Assembly (NCBI RefSeq): GCF_001591705.1
Contig: NZ_BCVK01000010.1
Span: 1 to 46,137 of the forward strand
Length of the DNA stretch: 46,137 bases
Source of the DNA: Lactococcus cremoris subsp. cremoris NBRC 100676
GTDB lineage: Bacteria > Bacillota > Bacilli > Lactobacillales > Streptococcaceae
Reading direction: 5' to 3'
Shown: positions 16,440 through 24,920 of the stretch, in pieces
Numbering within the stretch: position 1 is the first letter of the stretch
Layout: each line of letters starts with the position of its first letter
Notes under the pieces: model-generated
The model's database searches: none
What the model was told of the DNA's origin: nothing
The model's input: the letters and a program-made list of their open reading frames with translations, nothing else
Position numbers and translations under genes: made by a program

Positions 16440-17648
16440 TTATTTTTCAAGTTCAAGCATTTTTTTAACTTCTGTTAAAATTGCAATTTGCTCATTTTTC
16501 AACTCATTTTTAACTATTTGTTCTTCAATAGTTTTTAATATTTTTCCCAACTCTGGTCCGGGCTTAAGGGAAAATTCATCCATCAAATCTTTTCCAGCAA
16601 TAACAATTTCTGATTTATCATGAATTTGCAATTGGTCATTAATAAAAACTGCTCGTTCTCTGTCAATATCCCTTCCAAAAGCAATTTTCAACTCATCAAC
16701 CAGAAGTGCTTTTTCCAAACCAAAATGATAAAGACTGACCAAATCCCAATTTTCAAGTTCATAGGCTGAAACAAGGTCAGCTACATATTTTGAAAATTCA
16801 TTTGATACTTTCCATTTGCGCAAAAAAGCCTTCACATCAATATTTGAAAATCTAGTCAGTAAGGCTGCCCATGCTTGTTCTGAATTTTTAAAGTGAAAAT
16901 CTACTGACAGCTCTGTCAGCACTTTTTTTAAGGCTAAATCTTGAAAATCTGGTAAGTATTTCCACGCTTCTGATTCAATCAATAAAGTCAGACCATTGCG
17001 CCATTCACTCCCCAACAATAATTTATCTAATTCGATAAATATTCGCTCAACCGAAATTTTTTCTAAGAGGTGAGAACGCTCACGCATGGCTGAAAAAGTT
17101 TTCTCTTCAATTTTAAAATCCAAAGTGGAAGCAAAACGCATGGCACGCATAATCCGTAAGGCATCTTCATTGAAACGCTCCAAAGCGCTCCCAACAGCTG
17201 TCAATCTTCGTTCTTTTAAATCTGTTAAACCATCAAATAAATCAATGATTTGACCCTCAAAATCACAGGCAAAAGCATTAACCGTAAAGTCGCGCCGTTT
17301 TAAATCCTCACGCAAATCTCTGACGAAATCCACATGGTCAGGTCGTCTGTAATCTGTATATTTTGATTCTGTCCGAAAAGTAGTAATTTCATAATGCTCG
17401 GCTTCCGATTTTCCAGCTAAAACAAGAACAGTTCCATGCTCAATACCGACATCGATAGTATAAGGAAAAATATCTTTTATCTCCTCCGGATAAGCACTCG
17501 TTGCAATATCTACATCGTGAATCTCTCGCCCAAGCAATACATCCCGTACAGAACCTCCAACAAAATAAGCTTCAAAACCATGCTCGCTTATTTTTTCTAA
17601 AACCGGCTGAGCCTGTACAAACTCCTCGGGTAATTTTTCTAATTTCAT
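16440..17648 (-). CDS. cca: CCA-adding tRNA nucleotidyltransferase (class II)
   Basis: The 402-aa enzyme adds or repairs the 3' CCA of tRNAs. The nucleotidyltransferase head has FVGGSVRDVLLGREIHDVDIATSAYP with the two catalytic Asp residues, then TFRTESKYTDYRRPD, the basic DLKRRDFTVNAFA, and the DALRIMRAMRFAS motif near residue 155. The C-terminal helices form the tRNA body-binding region. It is in line with degV, dapB and a GNAT gene, an order seen in streptococci. Two copies of the TACTGACAG-like repeat fall within the coding sequence (near 16855 and 16905). Confidence 0.96.
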   Translation of the reverse strand: MKLEKLPEEFVQAQPVLEKISEHGFEAYFVGGSVRDVLLGREIHDVDIATSAYPEEIKDIFPYTIDVGIEHGTVLVLAGKSEAEHYEITTFRTESKYTDYRRPDHVDFVRDLREDLKRRDFTVNAFACDFEGQIIDLFDGLTDLKERRLTAVGSALERFNEDALRIMRAMRFASTLDFKIEEKTFSAMRERSHLLEKISVERIFIELDKLLLGSEWRNGLTLLIESEAWKYLPDFQDLALKKVLTELSVDFHFKNSEQAWAALLTRFSNIDVKAFLRKWKVSNEFSKYVADLVSAYELENWDLVSLYHFGLEKALLVDELKIAFGRDIDRERAVFINDQLQIHDKSEIVIAGKDLMDEFSLKPGPELGKILKTIEEQIVKNELKNEQIAILTEVKKMLELEK

Positions 17649-17679
17649 ATCTTTTATTTTATCATTTTTTATAGAAAAA

Positions 17680-17692
17680 GGGGCATAGCCCC
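17680..17692 (-). terminator. Terminator between the GNAT gene and cca
   Basis: GGGGC and GCCCC pair around ATA, and on the minus strand TTTTTC follows. The short GC-rich hairpin lies 32 bp upstream of the cca start. Confidence 0.72.
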
Positions 17693-17709
17693 ATTATAGG
17701 CTTCCAATT

Positions 17710-17785
17710 TTACTGACAGAATTTTTGAATACTATTAAAATACTGACCAAAGCACATAAACTTCTAAGTAAAGACTAGTCAGTAA
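17710..17785. repeat. Cluster of TTACTGAC repeats between the GNAT gene and cca
   Basis: TTACTGACAG (17710-17719), TACTGACC (17741-17748) and the opposite GTCAGTAA (17778-17785) lie within 76 bp; another TCAGTAA lies near 17840. Apart from these repeats and the short terminator, I see no gene in the 199 bp between cca and the GNAT gene. Confidence 0.7.
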
Positions 17786-17847
17786 GAAAAAAGCACGCAA
17801 GCCCAAAAAAGGGTTGACGAACTTTTTCCGATTTTTATCAGTAATTT

Positions 17848-18390
17848 TTATTCCATTGACTTTTCCAAATTAATCCAATAACGACAAATTTCGTCTCCGT
17901 CAATTTTCACAGTATTTTCTAAGATTCCACCATTTACTTCAATCGTTTTACGACTGGCCACATTTCCCTTGTCAGCAGAAATCATTACTTGAGAAATCAA
18001 ACGTTTTTGATATTTGGGCAGGGCAAAATTGACCATTTTTTCAGCAATATGCTGACCTCTAAAATCAGGAGCGATACCATAACCAATATGTCCGCCCCAT
18101 TCTAATAAAATTCCCTTTTCAATTTGCCAACGACAAGATATTTCACCAGCAATTTGTCCATTAATGAAAGCAAAGTATTTAGTAGCTGTTGACCAGTCTG
18201 GCTTTTCAGCACTTATTTCCTCTTTCCGAATTTTTTCCACATATTCCGCAAAATTATCCAAATTAACCTCGGCATAAGTTTTTACAGCATCAATCTTAAA
18301 AGGACTTGTATCTGTTGACCAATTATGAATATAATCCATAAATGCCTCAGCATCACTTAAGTCTAATCTACGAATTTCCAAATTACTCAT
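17848..18390 (-). CDS. GNAT-family N-acetyltransferase
   Basis: The 180-aa protein has the GNAT fold. LEIRRLDLSDAEAFMDYIHNW is the N-terminal strand and helix. The acetyl-CoA-binding motif A is seen in GHIGYGIAPDFRGQHIAEKMV, followed by QVMISADKGNVASRKTIEVNGGILE. This resembles the YhfO/RimJ-like group that modifies small molecules or protein N termini; the acceptor is unknown. I use the ATG at 18390 rather than an upstream start because the domain begins there. It lies 53 bp after dapB on the same strand. Confidence 0.88.
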   Translation of the reverse strand: MSNLEIRRLDLSDAEAFMDYIHNWSTDTSPFKIDAVKTYAEVNLDNFAEYVEKIRKEEISAEKPDWSTATKYFAFINGQIAGEISCRWQIEKGILLEWGGHIGYGIAPDFRGQHIAEKMVNFALPKYQKRLISQVMISADKGNVASRKTIEVNGGILENTVKIDGDEICRYWINLEKSME

Positions 18391-18455
18391 AAAGCACCCC
18401 ACTAAAGGTTTTATTATAGAAAAGCTCTTGCAAACTTACTCTATCGTCAAAAAAA

Positions 18456-19238
18456 TTATAAATCAAAAAAGTGTTCTAAGCCATATTTTAGCTCAGAAAC
18501 GGTCATCACTTTACGAATTCCAAGTGCAATTCCAGTCATAAAGCTTGAACGGTCGTAAGAGTCATGGCGCAAGGTCAATCCTTCACCTTTTGAGCCAAAA
18601 ATGACTTCTTGATGAGCCACCAGACCTGGTAAGCGAACTGAATGAATCCTCATCCCCTCAAGAACAGATCCCCGCGCCCCAACTAATGATTCTTTTTCAT
18701 CTACTGCCCCTTGATGATGAGCCAGACGTTCCTCAGCCATCAATTCTGCCGTTTTTACAGCAGTTCCAGAAGGCGCATCCTTTTTACCATCATGATGTAA
18801 CTCAATAATTTCTACATCTGGGAAATATTTCACGGCCTGTTTCGAGAATTGCATTAATAAAACCGCACCTAAGGCAAAATTAGGTGCAATTAGTCCACCC
18901 AGTTCTTTCTCCCTAGAAAATTTTATTAAACGAGCCACTTCATCCTCAGTAAATCCAGTTGTGCCCACAACAGGTCTTAAGCCATGTTCCAGCGCAAAAT
19001 AAGTATTCTCATAAGCAACCTCTGGAGCTGTCAAATCCAACCAAACGTCTGCTTCAATATTCTCTAGCTCCTCTTTTCGATTGAATACAGGAACATCAAA
19101 GGCCTCAGAAACTTCTTCTTTTCTCCCTAATAAAGCGACAAGTTCAAAATTAGGAGCGTTGAGAATCATTTGCACAGCCGTCGAACCCATTTTTCCACGA
19201 AATCCTGCCACAACCACTTTAATTTTATTCAAAATCAT
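18456..19238 (-). CDS. dapB: 4-hydroxy-tetrahydrodipicolinate reductase
   Basis: The enzyme reduces hydroxy-tetrahydrodipicolinate with NAD(P)H in the diaminopimelate/lysine pathway, which feeds cell-wall synthesis. The nucleotide-binding loop is [12 protein letters not shown], the catalytic block is [15 protein letters not shown], and [11 protein letters not shown] lies in the C-terminal domain. The start is uncertain. The ATG at 19238 has GAGG only 2 nt upstream, whereas a TTG two codons later (19232) sits about 8 nt after the same GAGG and may be the real start. The length is about 260 aa. It lies between degV and the GNAT gene. Confidence 0.95.
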   Translation of the reverse strand: MILNKIKVVVAGFRGKMGSTAVQMILNAPNFELVALLGRKEEVSEAFDVPVFNRKEELENIEADVWLDLTAPEVAYENTYFALEHGLRPVVGTTGFTEDEVARLIKFSREKELGGLIAPNFALGAVLLMQFSKQAVKYFPDVEIIELHHDGKKDAPSGTAVKTAELMAEERLAHHQGAVDEKESLVGARGSVLEGMRIHSVRLPGLVAHQEVIFGSKGEGLTLRHDSYDRSSFMTGIALGIRKVMTVSELKYGLEHFFDL

Positions 19239-19349
19239 ATCCTCACTCAAACATTTTATTATAATAAAAGAATTAACTAAGTAAATAAATCAGTATTTGT
19301 TAGTAACCGCTATTATTTCTATTATTCAGAATATTTCTCTTTACATAAA

Positions 19350-19367
19350 AGCACGTTTTTACGTGCT
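19350..19367 (-). terminator. Terminator of degV
   Basis: AGCACGT and ACGTGCT pair around TTTT next to the degV stop codon, with TTTTATG following on the minus strand. The T-run is short. Confidence 0.75.
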
Positions 19368-20213
19368 CTATTTTTTTGGAGAAATACCATAAGCTACAGT
19401 ATTCAATCCTAAATGTGTTGCAATAACAGGACCAAAAGTAACTATTTCAACATCATCAAAACCTTGTGATAAAGCAAAGTCATAGAGCTCTTGTGCTCTT
19501 TCTTCTGCTCTAGTTTGAATGACATAAACCTTGTAGTCTGAAGGTTCTTGTACTTCTTTTAGTAAAAGTTCTTTCATGCGACTCATTGTTTTTTTCACAG
19601 TCCGAACTTTTTCAAAAACTTCTACTTTCCCTTCAGTACTAAAAGTTAATACTGGCTTAATATTCAATAAAGTACCAAGAACAGCCGCACCATTAGACAA
19701 ACGCCCTCCTTTGGCTAACCAATGCAAATCATCAACGAGCATATAGGCGCGGTCGCCCTCTCTTTGTTCTTCAAACTTTGCAATAATCTCATCAGATTCT
19801 GCACCTGCTTCCGCCAAATCCAAAACAGTTTCAACCATATAACCCAAAGGACTAGAGGTAATAAAAGTCTCAGGAAATAGAACTTTCATTTGTTCATATT
19901 CGCTTTGTAAGTAGAAAATATTTTGATAAAATCCAGAAATTGCAGCTGGCAAAAAGAGACCTAGAACGTGAGTATATCCTTGTTTTTCTAAATCTTTTAA
20001 AAGACTATCAAGTTCAGCTACACTAGGCTGTGAGGTTTTAGGTACTTCCTGAGCCTTGGCCATAAGGTCATACCATTCTTCATGAGAAATCTTTTGTAAA
20101 TCGTAATCCACTCCATCAATTGAAATCGGAATATCCAAAACAAAAAGATTTTGATAAGTTTTATATTTTTCGGCAAAATCTGCCGACGAGTCAGTAATAA
20201 CAGCTAATTTCAT
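19368..20213 (-). CDS. DegV family fatty-acid-binding protein
   Basis: The 281-aa protein is a typical two-domain DegV protein: AVITDSSADF at the N terminus, KTSQPSVAEL about residue 60, SPLGYMVETVLDLAEAG, and LHWLAKGGRLSNGAAVLGTLLNIKPVL. Members bind a fatty acid; in Gram-positive bacteria related FakB proteins present it to the kinase FakA. No fakA is visible here. It lies 16 bp after the DUF1149 gene and is likely co-transcribed with it. Confidence 0.93.
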   Translation of the reverse strand: MKLAVITDSSADFAEKYKTYQNLFVLDIPISIDGVDYDLQKISHEEWYDLMAKAQEVPKTSQPSVAELDSLLKDLEKQGYTHVLGLFLPAAISGFYQNIFYLQSEYEQMKVLFPETFITSSPLGYMVETVLDLAEAGAESDEIIAKFEEQREGDRAYMLVDDLHWLAKGGRLSNGAAVLGTLLNIKPVLTFSTEGKVEVFEKVRTVKKTMSRMKELLLKEVQEPSDYKVYVIQTRAEERAQELYDFALSQGFDDVEIVTFGPVIATHLGLNTVAYGISPKK

Positions 20214-20229
20214 AAGTCAATTCTATTAA

Positions 20230-20622
20230 TTAAAATTCTAAGTTAATTCCAGGCTGATCTAAAGCAACCTCGGTTGTTTCATAAACCAAACGTTGAAGAA
20301 GATCAAACAAAGGTGCAGCAAGTTGAGCTAATTCTTCTTGTTCAAGTTCTTCTTGTTCTTTGATGATTTTTCCGCGTACATAATTCAATTGACTTACAAA
20401 ACCTGAAAGTACGATATTATCCAATACAATCAAGTAGGTTAAGACAGCATGAATCCCAGTATCTCCGTCACCCAATTTTTCAAGTTGTTCTTTAGGAACA
20501 AGTTGAAATTGAACATTTAGATTTGTTTCGGGCGTTCCATTTTCTTTTTCCCATTCATAATTACGAGCATCATAATGAAATTGGTTAACAAATTCTTGTT
20601 CTCTTTCAATTGTCAAAGTCAT
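20230..20622 (-). CDS. DUF1149 family protein
   Basis: The 130-aa acidic protein matches the streptococcal/lactococcal DUF1149 family, which has a SecB-like fold: a beta-rich middle (NVQFQLVPKEQL, GIHAVLTYLIVLDNIVLSGFVSQLNYV) and a C-terminal helix (LAQLAAPLFDLLQRLVYETTEVALDQPG). The function is unknown. It is the first gene before degV, and GGGGAATTTTAAA precedes the ATG. Confidence 0.88.
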   Translation of the reverse strand: MTLTIEREQEFVNQFHYDARNYEWEKENGTPETNLNVQFQLVPKEQLEKLGDGDTGIHAVLTYLIVLDNIVLSGFVSQLNYVRGKIIKEQEELEQEELAQLAAPLFDLLQRLVYETTEVALDQPGINLEF

Positions 20623-20747
20623 TTTAAAATTCCCCTATTTTTATTTTAAATTTAGTCATATTCCAATTCATGAACAATAAGAACACACATTTCATTATCC
20701 TAATTCAATAGGCATCCCCAATATTCACTAAAATTCTTAACACTACT

Positions 20748-21503
20748 TCATTCTACCACATCTTGAACATTTTCACGCAATAATTGTAGCATTTTTAGTT
20801 CTTCGTCATTAGGTTCGTATGTATCCAATAAATCTGGACGGCGCTCTAGTGTTTTTTTCAAAGATTCTCTCAAACGCCACTTGCGAATATTCTCATGATG
20901 ACCGCTCATCAAGACTTCGGGAACCTTCATTCCTCTAAAATCTTCTGGTCGAGTGTATTGGGGATATTCTAAAAGCCCACTAGAAAATGAATCATCTTCA
21001 TGACTAGCCGCTTTCCCCAAAACGCCAGGTATAAGACGAACAACAGCATCAATCATTACAGTTGCTGCCACTTCTCCTCCTGTTAAGACAAAGTCTCCCA
21101 AAGATACCTCATCTGTCACCAAAGTTTTAATTCGTTCATCATAGCCTTCGTAGTGTCCACAAATAAAGATTAGTTGTTCTTCTTCTGACAATTCCTCAGC
21201 CATTTTTTGATCAAATTTTTTTCCGGCTGGATCTAAAAGAATCACCCGTGCAGGCTTTTCAGATTTTTGTGGAATTTTATCCATCGTATCAAAGATAGGT
21301 TGAGGCATCAACAACATCCCTTGTCCCCCACCATAAGGCATATCATCGACATGTCGCTGTTTATTTGTGGCATTTTCGCGAAAATCATGAGTATGTAATT
21401 CTAAAATACCTTTATCTTGAGCCTTGCCAACTATTGACTGGTTAAGTGGACCAAACATATCAGGAAAAATACTTAAAATATCAATTCTCATGCCCTTAGT
21501 CAT
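20748..21503 (-). CDS. trmD: tRNA (guanine37-N1)-methyltransferase
   Basis: The enzyme methylates G37 next to the anticodon of tRNAs and helps keep the reading frame. It has the SPOUT deep trefoil knot with [12 protein letters not shown] at the start, [24 protein letters not shown] and [10 protein letters not shown]. The 251-aa form starts at the ATG at 21503, which overlaps the rimM stop by 8 nt and has AAGGA upstream. The ATG at 21491 is the alternative but has its purine run only 1 nt away. It is translationally coupled to rimM. Confidence 0.96.
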   Translation of the reverse strand: MTKGMRIDILSIFPDMFGPLNQSIVGKAQDKGILELHTHDFRENATNKQRHVDDMPYGGGQGMLLMPQPIFDTMDKIPQKSEKPARVILLDPAGKKFDQKMAEELSEEEQLIFICGHYEGYDERIKTLVTDEVSLGDFVLTGGEVAATVMIDAVVRLIPGVLGKAASHEDDSFSSGLLEYPQYTRPEDFRGMKVPEVLMSGHHENIRKWRLRESLKKTLERRPDLLDTYEPNDEELKMLQLLRENVQDVVE

Positions 21504-22011
21504 CCAATCCTTCCATGATGTCCACATCAACTCGATGCTGAGCCACATCTACTTTCAGGACAACAGGTGGGATATAAGGTAAAAGTAAATCACGTTTTCC
21601 TTTACGTTTAACGACCCAGACATCATTGGCACCTGGTTGAAGAATTTCAGAGATCTGACCAATTAAAATGTCATTTTCATAAACATCACTTCCAATAATT
21701 TCATGATAGTAAAATTCCCCATCATTTAACTCTTCTTGATTTTCTTGCGCAATTTTAACAACATAACCTTTATATTTTTCGACATCATTGATATGATAAA
21801 ATCCTTCAAATTTGACCACATAAAAATTCTTTTGTAATCGACCAGATTTCACTTTTAAATCTTGAATATAGTTATCTTTATCATCAAAAAGTGCTAATAC
21901 TGCCCCTTTTGAAAAGCGCTCGTTAGCAAAATCTGTTGATGGTAGTACTCGAACTTCACCTTGAAGTCCCTGTGTATTAACAATTGTTCCTACTTTGTAA
22001 AAGTTTTCCAT
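21496..22011 (-). CDS. rimM: Ribosome maturation factor RimM
   Basis: The 171-aa protein assists assembly of the 30S head with S19. The N-terminal RimM domain shows [22 protein letters not shown], and the PRC-barrel domain shows [28 protein letters not shown] and [10 protein letters not shown]. It overlaps trmD. The start region is unusual: a TATAAT ends 6 bp before the ATG, and AGGGA touches the start codon, so the transcript may have almost no leader. Confidence 0.96.
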   Translation of the reverse strand: MENFYKVGTIVNTQGLQGEVRVLPSTDFANERFSKGAVLALFDDKDNYIQDLKVKSGRLQKNFYVVKFEGFYHINDVEKYKGYVVKIAQENQEELNDGEFYYHEIIGSDVYENDILIGQISEILQPGANDVWVVKRKGKRDLLLPYIPPVVLKVDVAQHRVDVDIMEGLDD

Positions 22012-22017
22012 TCCCTA

Positions 22018-22026
22018 ATTATAACA
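22018..22026 (-). promoter_or_regulatory. Extended -10 promoter abutting rimM
   Basis: On the minus strand TGTTATAAT (TATAAT at 22018-22023) lies 6 bp before the rimM start codon. A normal start site 6-7 nt downstream of the -10 would fall on the ATG itself. No good -35 is present. Confidence 0.6.
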
Positions 22027-22156
22027 TATCAACTAAGCCCTGATTTAAATGAAACTATTTTTGAGCAGATTTCTTTTAAAGAATACAAAATTTTAAAATT
22101 TTTGAAATATAAAGGGCTCAATTTTCAGCAGCAAATATAAAATCATAAAATAAAAA

Positions 22157-22180
22157 AGCTATTCAAAATTAAATAGCCTT
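22157..22180 (-). terminator. Terminator of the lipase-like gene
   Basis: GCTATT and AATAGC pair (22158-22163 with 22172-22177) with A-rich and T-rich flanks. It lies 16 bp beyond the hydrolase stop on the minus strand. Confidence 0.82.
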
Positions 22181-22195
22181 TTATTTTACTCAGTC

Positions 22196-23041
22196 TTATT
22201 CAAGCAGGAAAGCCTTCATTTTGTCAATAAAAGCATCTGCTTTAGTATCTAAATGAAGGGCATGATAGCCCTCAGCAACTTCAACTAATTCCAAATTAGC
22301 ACCAGCATTTTCAGCAAAGGAACGAATCGCTAACGGTGAACAAATTTGGTCTTCTTCTCCACAAAATAATAAGGTCGGTATCTTTAACTGCTCGGCCTGA
22401 CTTTGGGCAAAACGTCCTGCTTCCATAATTTGTGAAAACAAACGTAAAGATAATAGTTCATGATATATTCCATCTTTAGTCACTAAATCAACTAAGTCAC
22501 TCCGATGAGAGATTGCATCAACTTTAAGTCCCGTACGAACTCTAATTTTTGAATTAAATTTCCCTAAAACTTGAGCCAACTTTTGTAGGGGAATAGCCGG
22601 TGGATTTGTCAAGGCAAGCCAAGGAGATTCAATAACTGCTTTTTGATAAAGTTTTTGATTTTCAACATTTCTCAGCAGAACATTCAGTGAAATATTTCCT
22701 CCCATACTGTGTCCGAAGAGATAAACTGGTAATTTGGGATATCTTTTGCCAATTATTTTTCGGACTTCTAAGACATCACTAATAAAGTTTTCATAATTTC
22801 TTGCTCGTCCTTGAAGTTTAGGTTTAGCTGCTGCTAGAACCCCATGTCCTCTTTGGTCGTGCATAAAGCAAACAAAACCAGCATTAACTAATTCATTGAT
22901 TAAATATAAATAATGACCCGTATATTCGCCAAAACCATGAACTAATTGCACCACGCCTTTTGCTTTTTCTTGTGGTTCAAAAATTCCAAGACGAATCCGA
23001 TAGTGATCTTTCATTGAAATAATTTCATACTGTTTCTTCAT
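22196..23041 (-). CDS. Alpha/beta hydrolase, monoacylglycerol lipase/lysophospholipase-like
   Basis: The 281-aa protein has the serine hydrolase fold: VQLVHGFGEYTGHYLYL, the nucleophile elbow GHSMGG (about residues 118-123), an acid in LLFCGEEDQICSP and the catalytic His in EGYHALHLD near the C terminus. This arrangement matches the Hydrolase_4 group (monoglyceride lipases). No signal peptide is seen. AGGAAA precedes the ATG, 25 bp after hemH, suggesting co-transcription. Confidence 0.9.
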   Translation of the reverse strand: MKKQYEIISMKDHYRIRLGIFEPQEKAKGVVQLVHGFGEYTGHYLYLINELVNAGFVCFMHDQRGHGVLAAAKPKLQGRARNYENFISDVLEVRKIIGKRYPKLPVYLFGHSMGGNISLNVLLRNVENQKLYQKAVIESPWLALTNPPAIPLQKLAQVLGKFNSKIRVRTGLKVDAISHRSDLVDLVTKDGIYHELLSLRLFSQIMEAGRFAQSQAEQLKIPTLLFCGEEDQICSPLAIRSFAENAGANLELVEVAEGYHALHLDTKADAFIDKMKAFLLE

Positions 23042-23066
23042 TAAGCATTTCCTTTTACTCTAAATT

Positions 23067-24029
23067 TTAAACTTCAACTTCAACTTCAACTTTATTTTTC
23101 TCGATTACTTCACTTAGTACTTTAGTAAATTCTAAAGAATCGTTAAATGGATGGACAAAATCAAAAGTCTCGCCCCCATTTTCCACAAAAACTTCTTTAT
23201 TTTCAATTTCTAATTCAAATAAAGTTTCCAAACAATCCGCCACAAAAGCTGGAGAACAAATTAATACTTTCTTTGTATCTTCTTTAGGAAGCTCAGCAAT
23301 TCTATCTATTGTTGCAGGCTCTAACCATTTCTCAGGACCAAATTTTGATTGGTAAGTATGCTCGTATTCTTCTTCCTTTAAGCCTAATTTTTCAACAACT
23401 AGCCGCGTAGTTTCGATACATTGTGCCTCATAATCATCTTTCTTCTTCGTTACATACGATAGTGGAATGCCATGGTAGCTAAGAATAAGCTTATCATAAT
23501 GATTGGCTTGCCATTTTTCTCTGATAGACTCTGCCAGTAAGTCTGTATAAGATTCAATCTGATGAAAATCTCGAATAACATTAATTTTGTCATCAATTTT
23601 CTTAACTTGTTGAATAATTGGCTCAACGGTTGTTAATGAGTATTGAGGATAGAGTGGGAGTACAGTAATATCCTCAACTCCTGATTCTTTCATCTCTCTA
23701 ATGACCTTATCAATGCGGGGCTCTCCGTAGGTCATGGCAAAGTGAACATCAAAGTCTTCACGAAGTCCTTGTAATTGTTCTGTTTGGGCTATTGTGTAAC
23801 TCATCAAAGGTGAACCCTCGTCAGTCCAGATTTGTTTATACATCTCTGCTGATTTTTGCGGTCTTACTTTTAAAATAATACCATTCAAAATTGGAAGCCA
23901 AAGCCATCTTGGTTTTTGAATGACGAGTGGATCACCCAAAAATTCTTTTAAATATTCCCTTACATCCTCTGTCTCACAAGAACGAGGCGTCCCTAAAGCT
24001 ACTAATAAGATTCCTTTTTTCTTATCCAT
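23067..24029 (-). CDS. hemH: Ferrochelatase / coproporphyrin ferrochelatase
   Basis: The 320-aa enzyme inserts ferrous iron into a porphyrin. The catalytic His186 is in LSYHGIPLSY, Glu268 is in CSPAFVADCLETLFE, and GSPLMSYT and FAMTYGEP are present. Lactococci lack the full haem pathway but are known to keep hemH and a few late genes, which may act on supplied porphyrins. The C terminus ends in VEVEVEV encoded by a hexanucleotide repeat (AACTTC on the plus strand, 23070-23090). It heads the pair with the lipase-like gene; GGTGG precedes the ATG. Confidence 0.95.
   Translation of the reverse strand: MDKKKGILLVALGTPRSCETEDVREYLKEFLGDPLVIQKPRWLWLPILNGIILKVRPQKSAEMYKQIWTDEGSPLMSYTIAQTEQLQGLREDFDVHFAMTYGEPRIDKVIREMKESGVEDITVLPLYPQYSLTTVEPIIQQVKKIDDKINVIRDFHQIESYTDLLAESIREKWQANHYDKLILSYHGIPLSYVTKKKDDYEAQCIETTRLVVEKLGLKEEEYEHTYQSKFGPEKWLEPATIDRIAELPKEDTKKVLICSPAFVADCLETLFELEIENKEVFVENGGETFDFVHPFNDSLEFTKVLSEVIEKNKVEVEVEV
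23070..23090. repeat. Hexanucleotide tandem repeat at the hemH 3' end
   Basis: AACTTC is repeated three and a half times, encoding alternating Val-Glu at the end of HemH. Slippage would change the tail length by two residues without shifting the frame. Confidence 0.9.
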
Positions 24030-24188
24030 TATCCACCTATATAAAAATCAGTTAATTTATATTTATCACTGATTATTTCTACAATTATTAATCAATATTT
24101 TTTCATTCTAGCATATTTTTGGGGACAATAAAAGGAAATTCTAAATAACTATTTTATTTCTCAAAAGAACGTTCCGTTTTCCAAAAAT

Positions 24189-24217
24189 AAAAGAACTCAT
24201 CAATGATGAGTTCTTTT
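24189..24217. terminator. Terminator after khpA
   Basis: AAAAGAACTCATC and GATGAGTTCTTTT form a 13-bp stem around AAT, with a T-rich tail. It lies 12 bp beyond the khpA stop. The rest of 24030-24188 is AT-rich spacer and probable hemH promoter sequence. Confidence 0.92.
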
Positions 24218-24228
24218 ATTTTTACTTA

Positions 24229-24468
24229 TTATTGGTCCACGAGGAGTCGAACTTTTTTCCCTTCAACAGGAACAAAGTATACAACTGTACGAATGGCTTG
24301 AATAATTCGACCTTGACGTCCAATTATTCTTCCAATATCTCCGTCAGCAACTTTGAGATGGTATTCCATAAACTCCTCACCTTCAATAATTTCCAAAGAA
24401 ACTTCATCAGGCTGAGTCACCAAAGGTTTTACAATAGTTAAAACGAGTTCTTTCACATCTTTTTGCAT
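24229..24468 (-). CDS. khpA: KH-domain RNA-binding protein KhpA
   Basis: The 79-aa protein is a single KH domain with the RNA-gripping GxxG loop in GRIIGRQGRIIQAIRTVV. KhpA works with KhpB/EloR in Gram-positive cocci to bind RNAs and affect cell elongation. It follows rpsP, the usual neighbour, after a 95-bp gap that contains a hairpin, so part of rpsP transcription may stop before it. GAGGT precedes the ATG. Confidence 0.95.
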   Translation of the reverse strand: MQKDVKELVLTIVKPLVTQPDEVSLEIIEGEEFMEYHLKVADGDIGRIIGRQGRIIQAIRTVVYFVPVEGKKVRLLVDQ

Positions 24469-24533
24469 TTCTTACCTCTACTCTAACTTGAAAGTTATTC
24501 AAGTCCATTTTATGTGATTTTTATATTCACGAA

Positions 24534-24552
24534 AAGCTGCTAAAAAGCAGCT
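24534..24552 (-). terminator. Hairpin between rpsP and khpA (possible attenuator)
   Basis: AAGCTGC and GCAGCTT pair around TAAAA (24534-24540, 24546-24552); on the minus strand only TTTTCG follows. The weak tail suggests partial termination or mRNA processing rather than a full stop. Confidence 0.65.
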
Positions 24553-24563
24553 TATCTCAAAAA

Positions 24564-24836
24564 TTATTTAGAAAGTTTTGATTCGTGGAATTTTTTCATA
24601 ACGCCCGCTTTTGAAAGGAGGTTACGAACTGTATCTGAAGGTTGTGCTCCGTTGCTCAACCATTCCAATACGCGTTCTTCTTTAAGAGTTACTTGGTTTT
24701 CAGTTACAAGTGGATTGTAAGTTCCAACTGTTTCGATGAATTTACCATCACGTGGTGCACGTGAATCAGCAACATTAATACGGTAGAAAGGTTTTTTCTT
24801 AGAACCCATACGAGTCAAACGAATTTTTACAGACAT
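24564..24836 (-). CDS. rpsP: 30S ribosomal protein S16
   Basis: The 90-aa protein matches bS16: [40 protein letters not shown] at the N terminus and [21 protein letters not shown] at the C terminus. It is read from a perfect TTGACA-17-TATAAT promoter that overlaps the mvaA terminator. In many bacteria rimM and trmD follow directly; here hemH and a hydrolase intervene. Confidence 0.98.
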   Translation of the reverse strand: MSVKIRLTRMGSKKKPFYRINVADSRAPRDGKFIETVGTYNPLVTENQVTLKEERVLEWLSNGAQPSDTVRNLLSKAGVMKKFHESKLSK

Positions 24837-24871
24837 TTTATATTTCCTATTTCTTTTTTATTATATTTAAT

Positions 24872-24900
24872 ATTATAGCAGACTAATTTCATGCTGTCAA
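24872..24900 (-). promoter_or_regulatory. Consensus promoter of rpsP
   Basis: On the minus strand TTGACA (24895-24900) and TATAAT (24872-24877) are 17 bp apart. The -35 lies inside one arm of the mvaA terminator hairpin. Confidence 0.92.
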
Positions 24901-24916
24901 GAAAAAATCTTGACAG
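24894..24916 (-). terminator. Terminator of mvaA overlapping the rpsP promoter
   Basis: CTGTCAAGA and TCTTGACAG are perfect 9-nt arms around AAAAA. On the minus strand the hairpin follows the mvaA stop by a few bases, but the downstream tail is not a long T-run. Confidence 0.7.
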
Positions 24917-24920
24917 GCTA

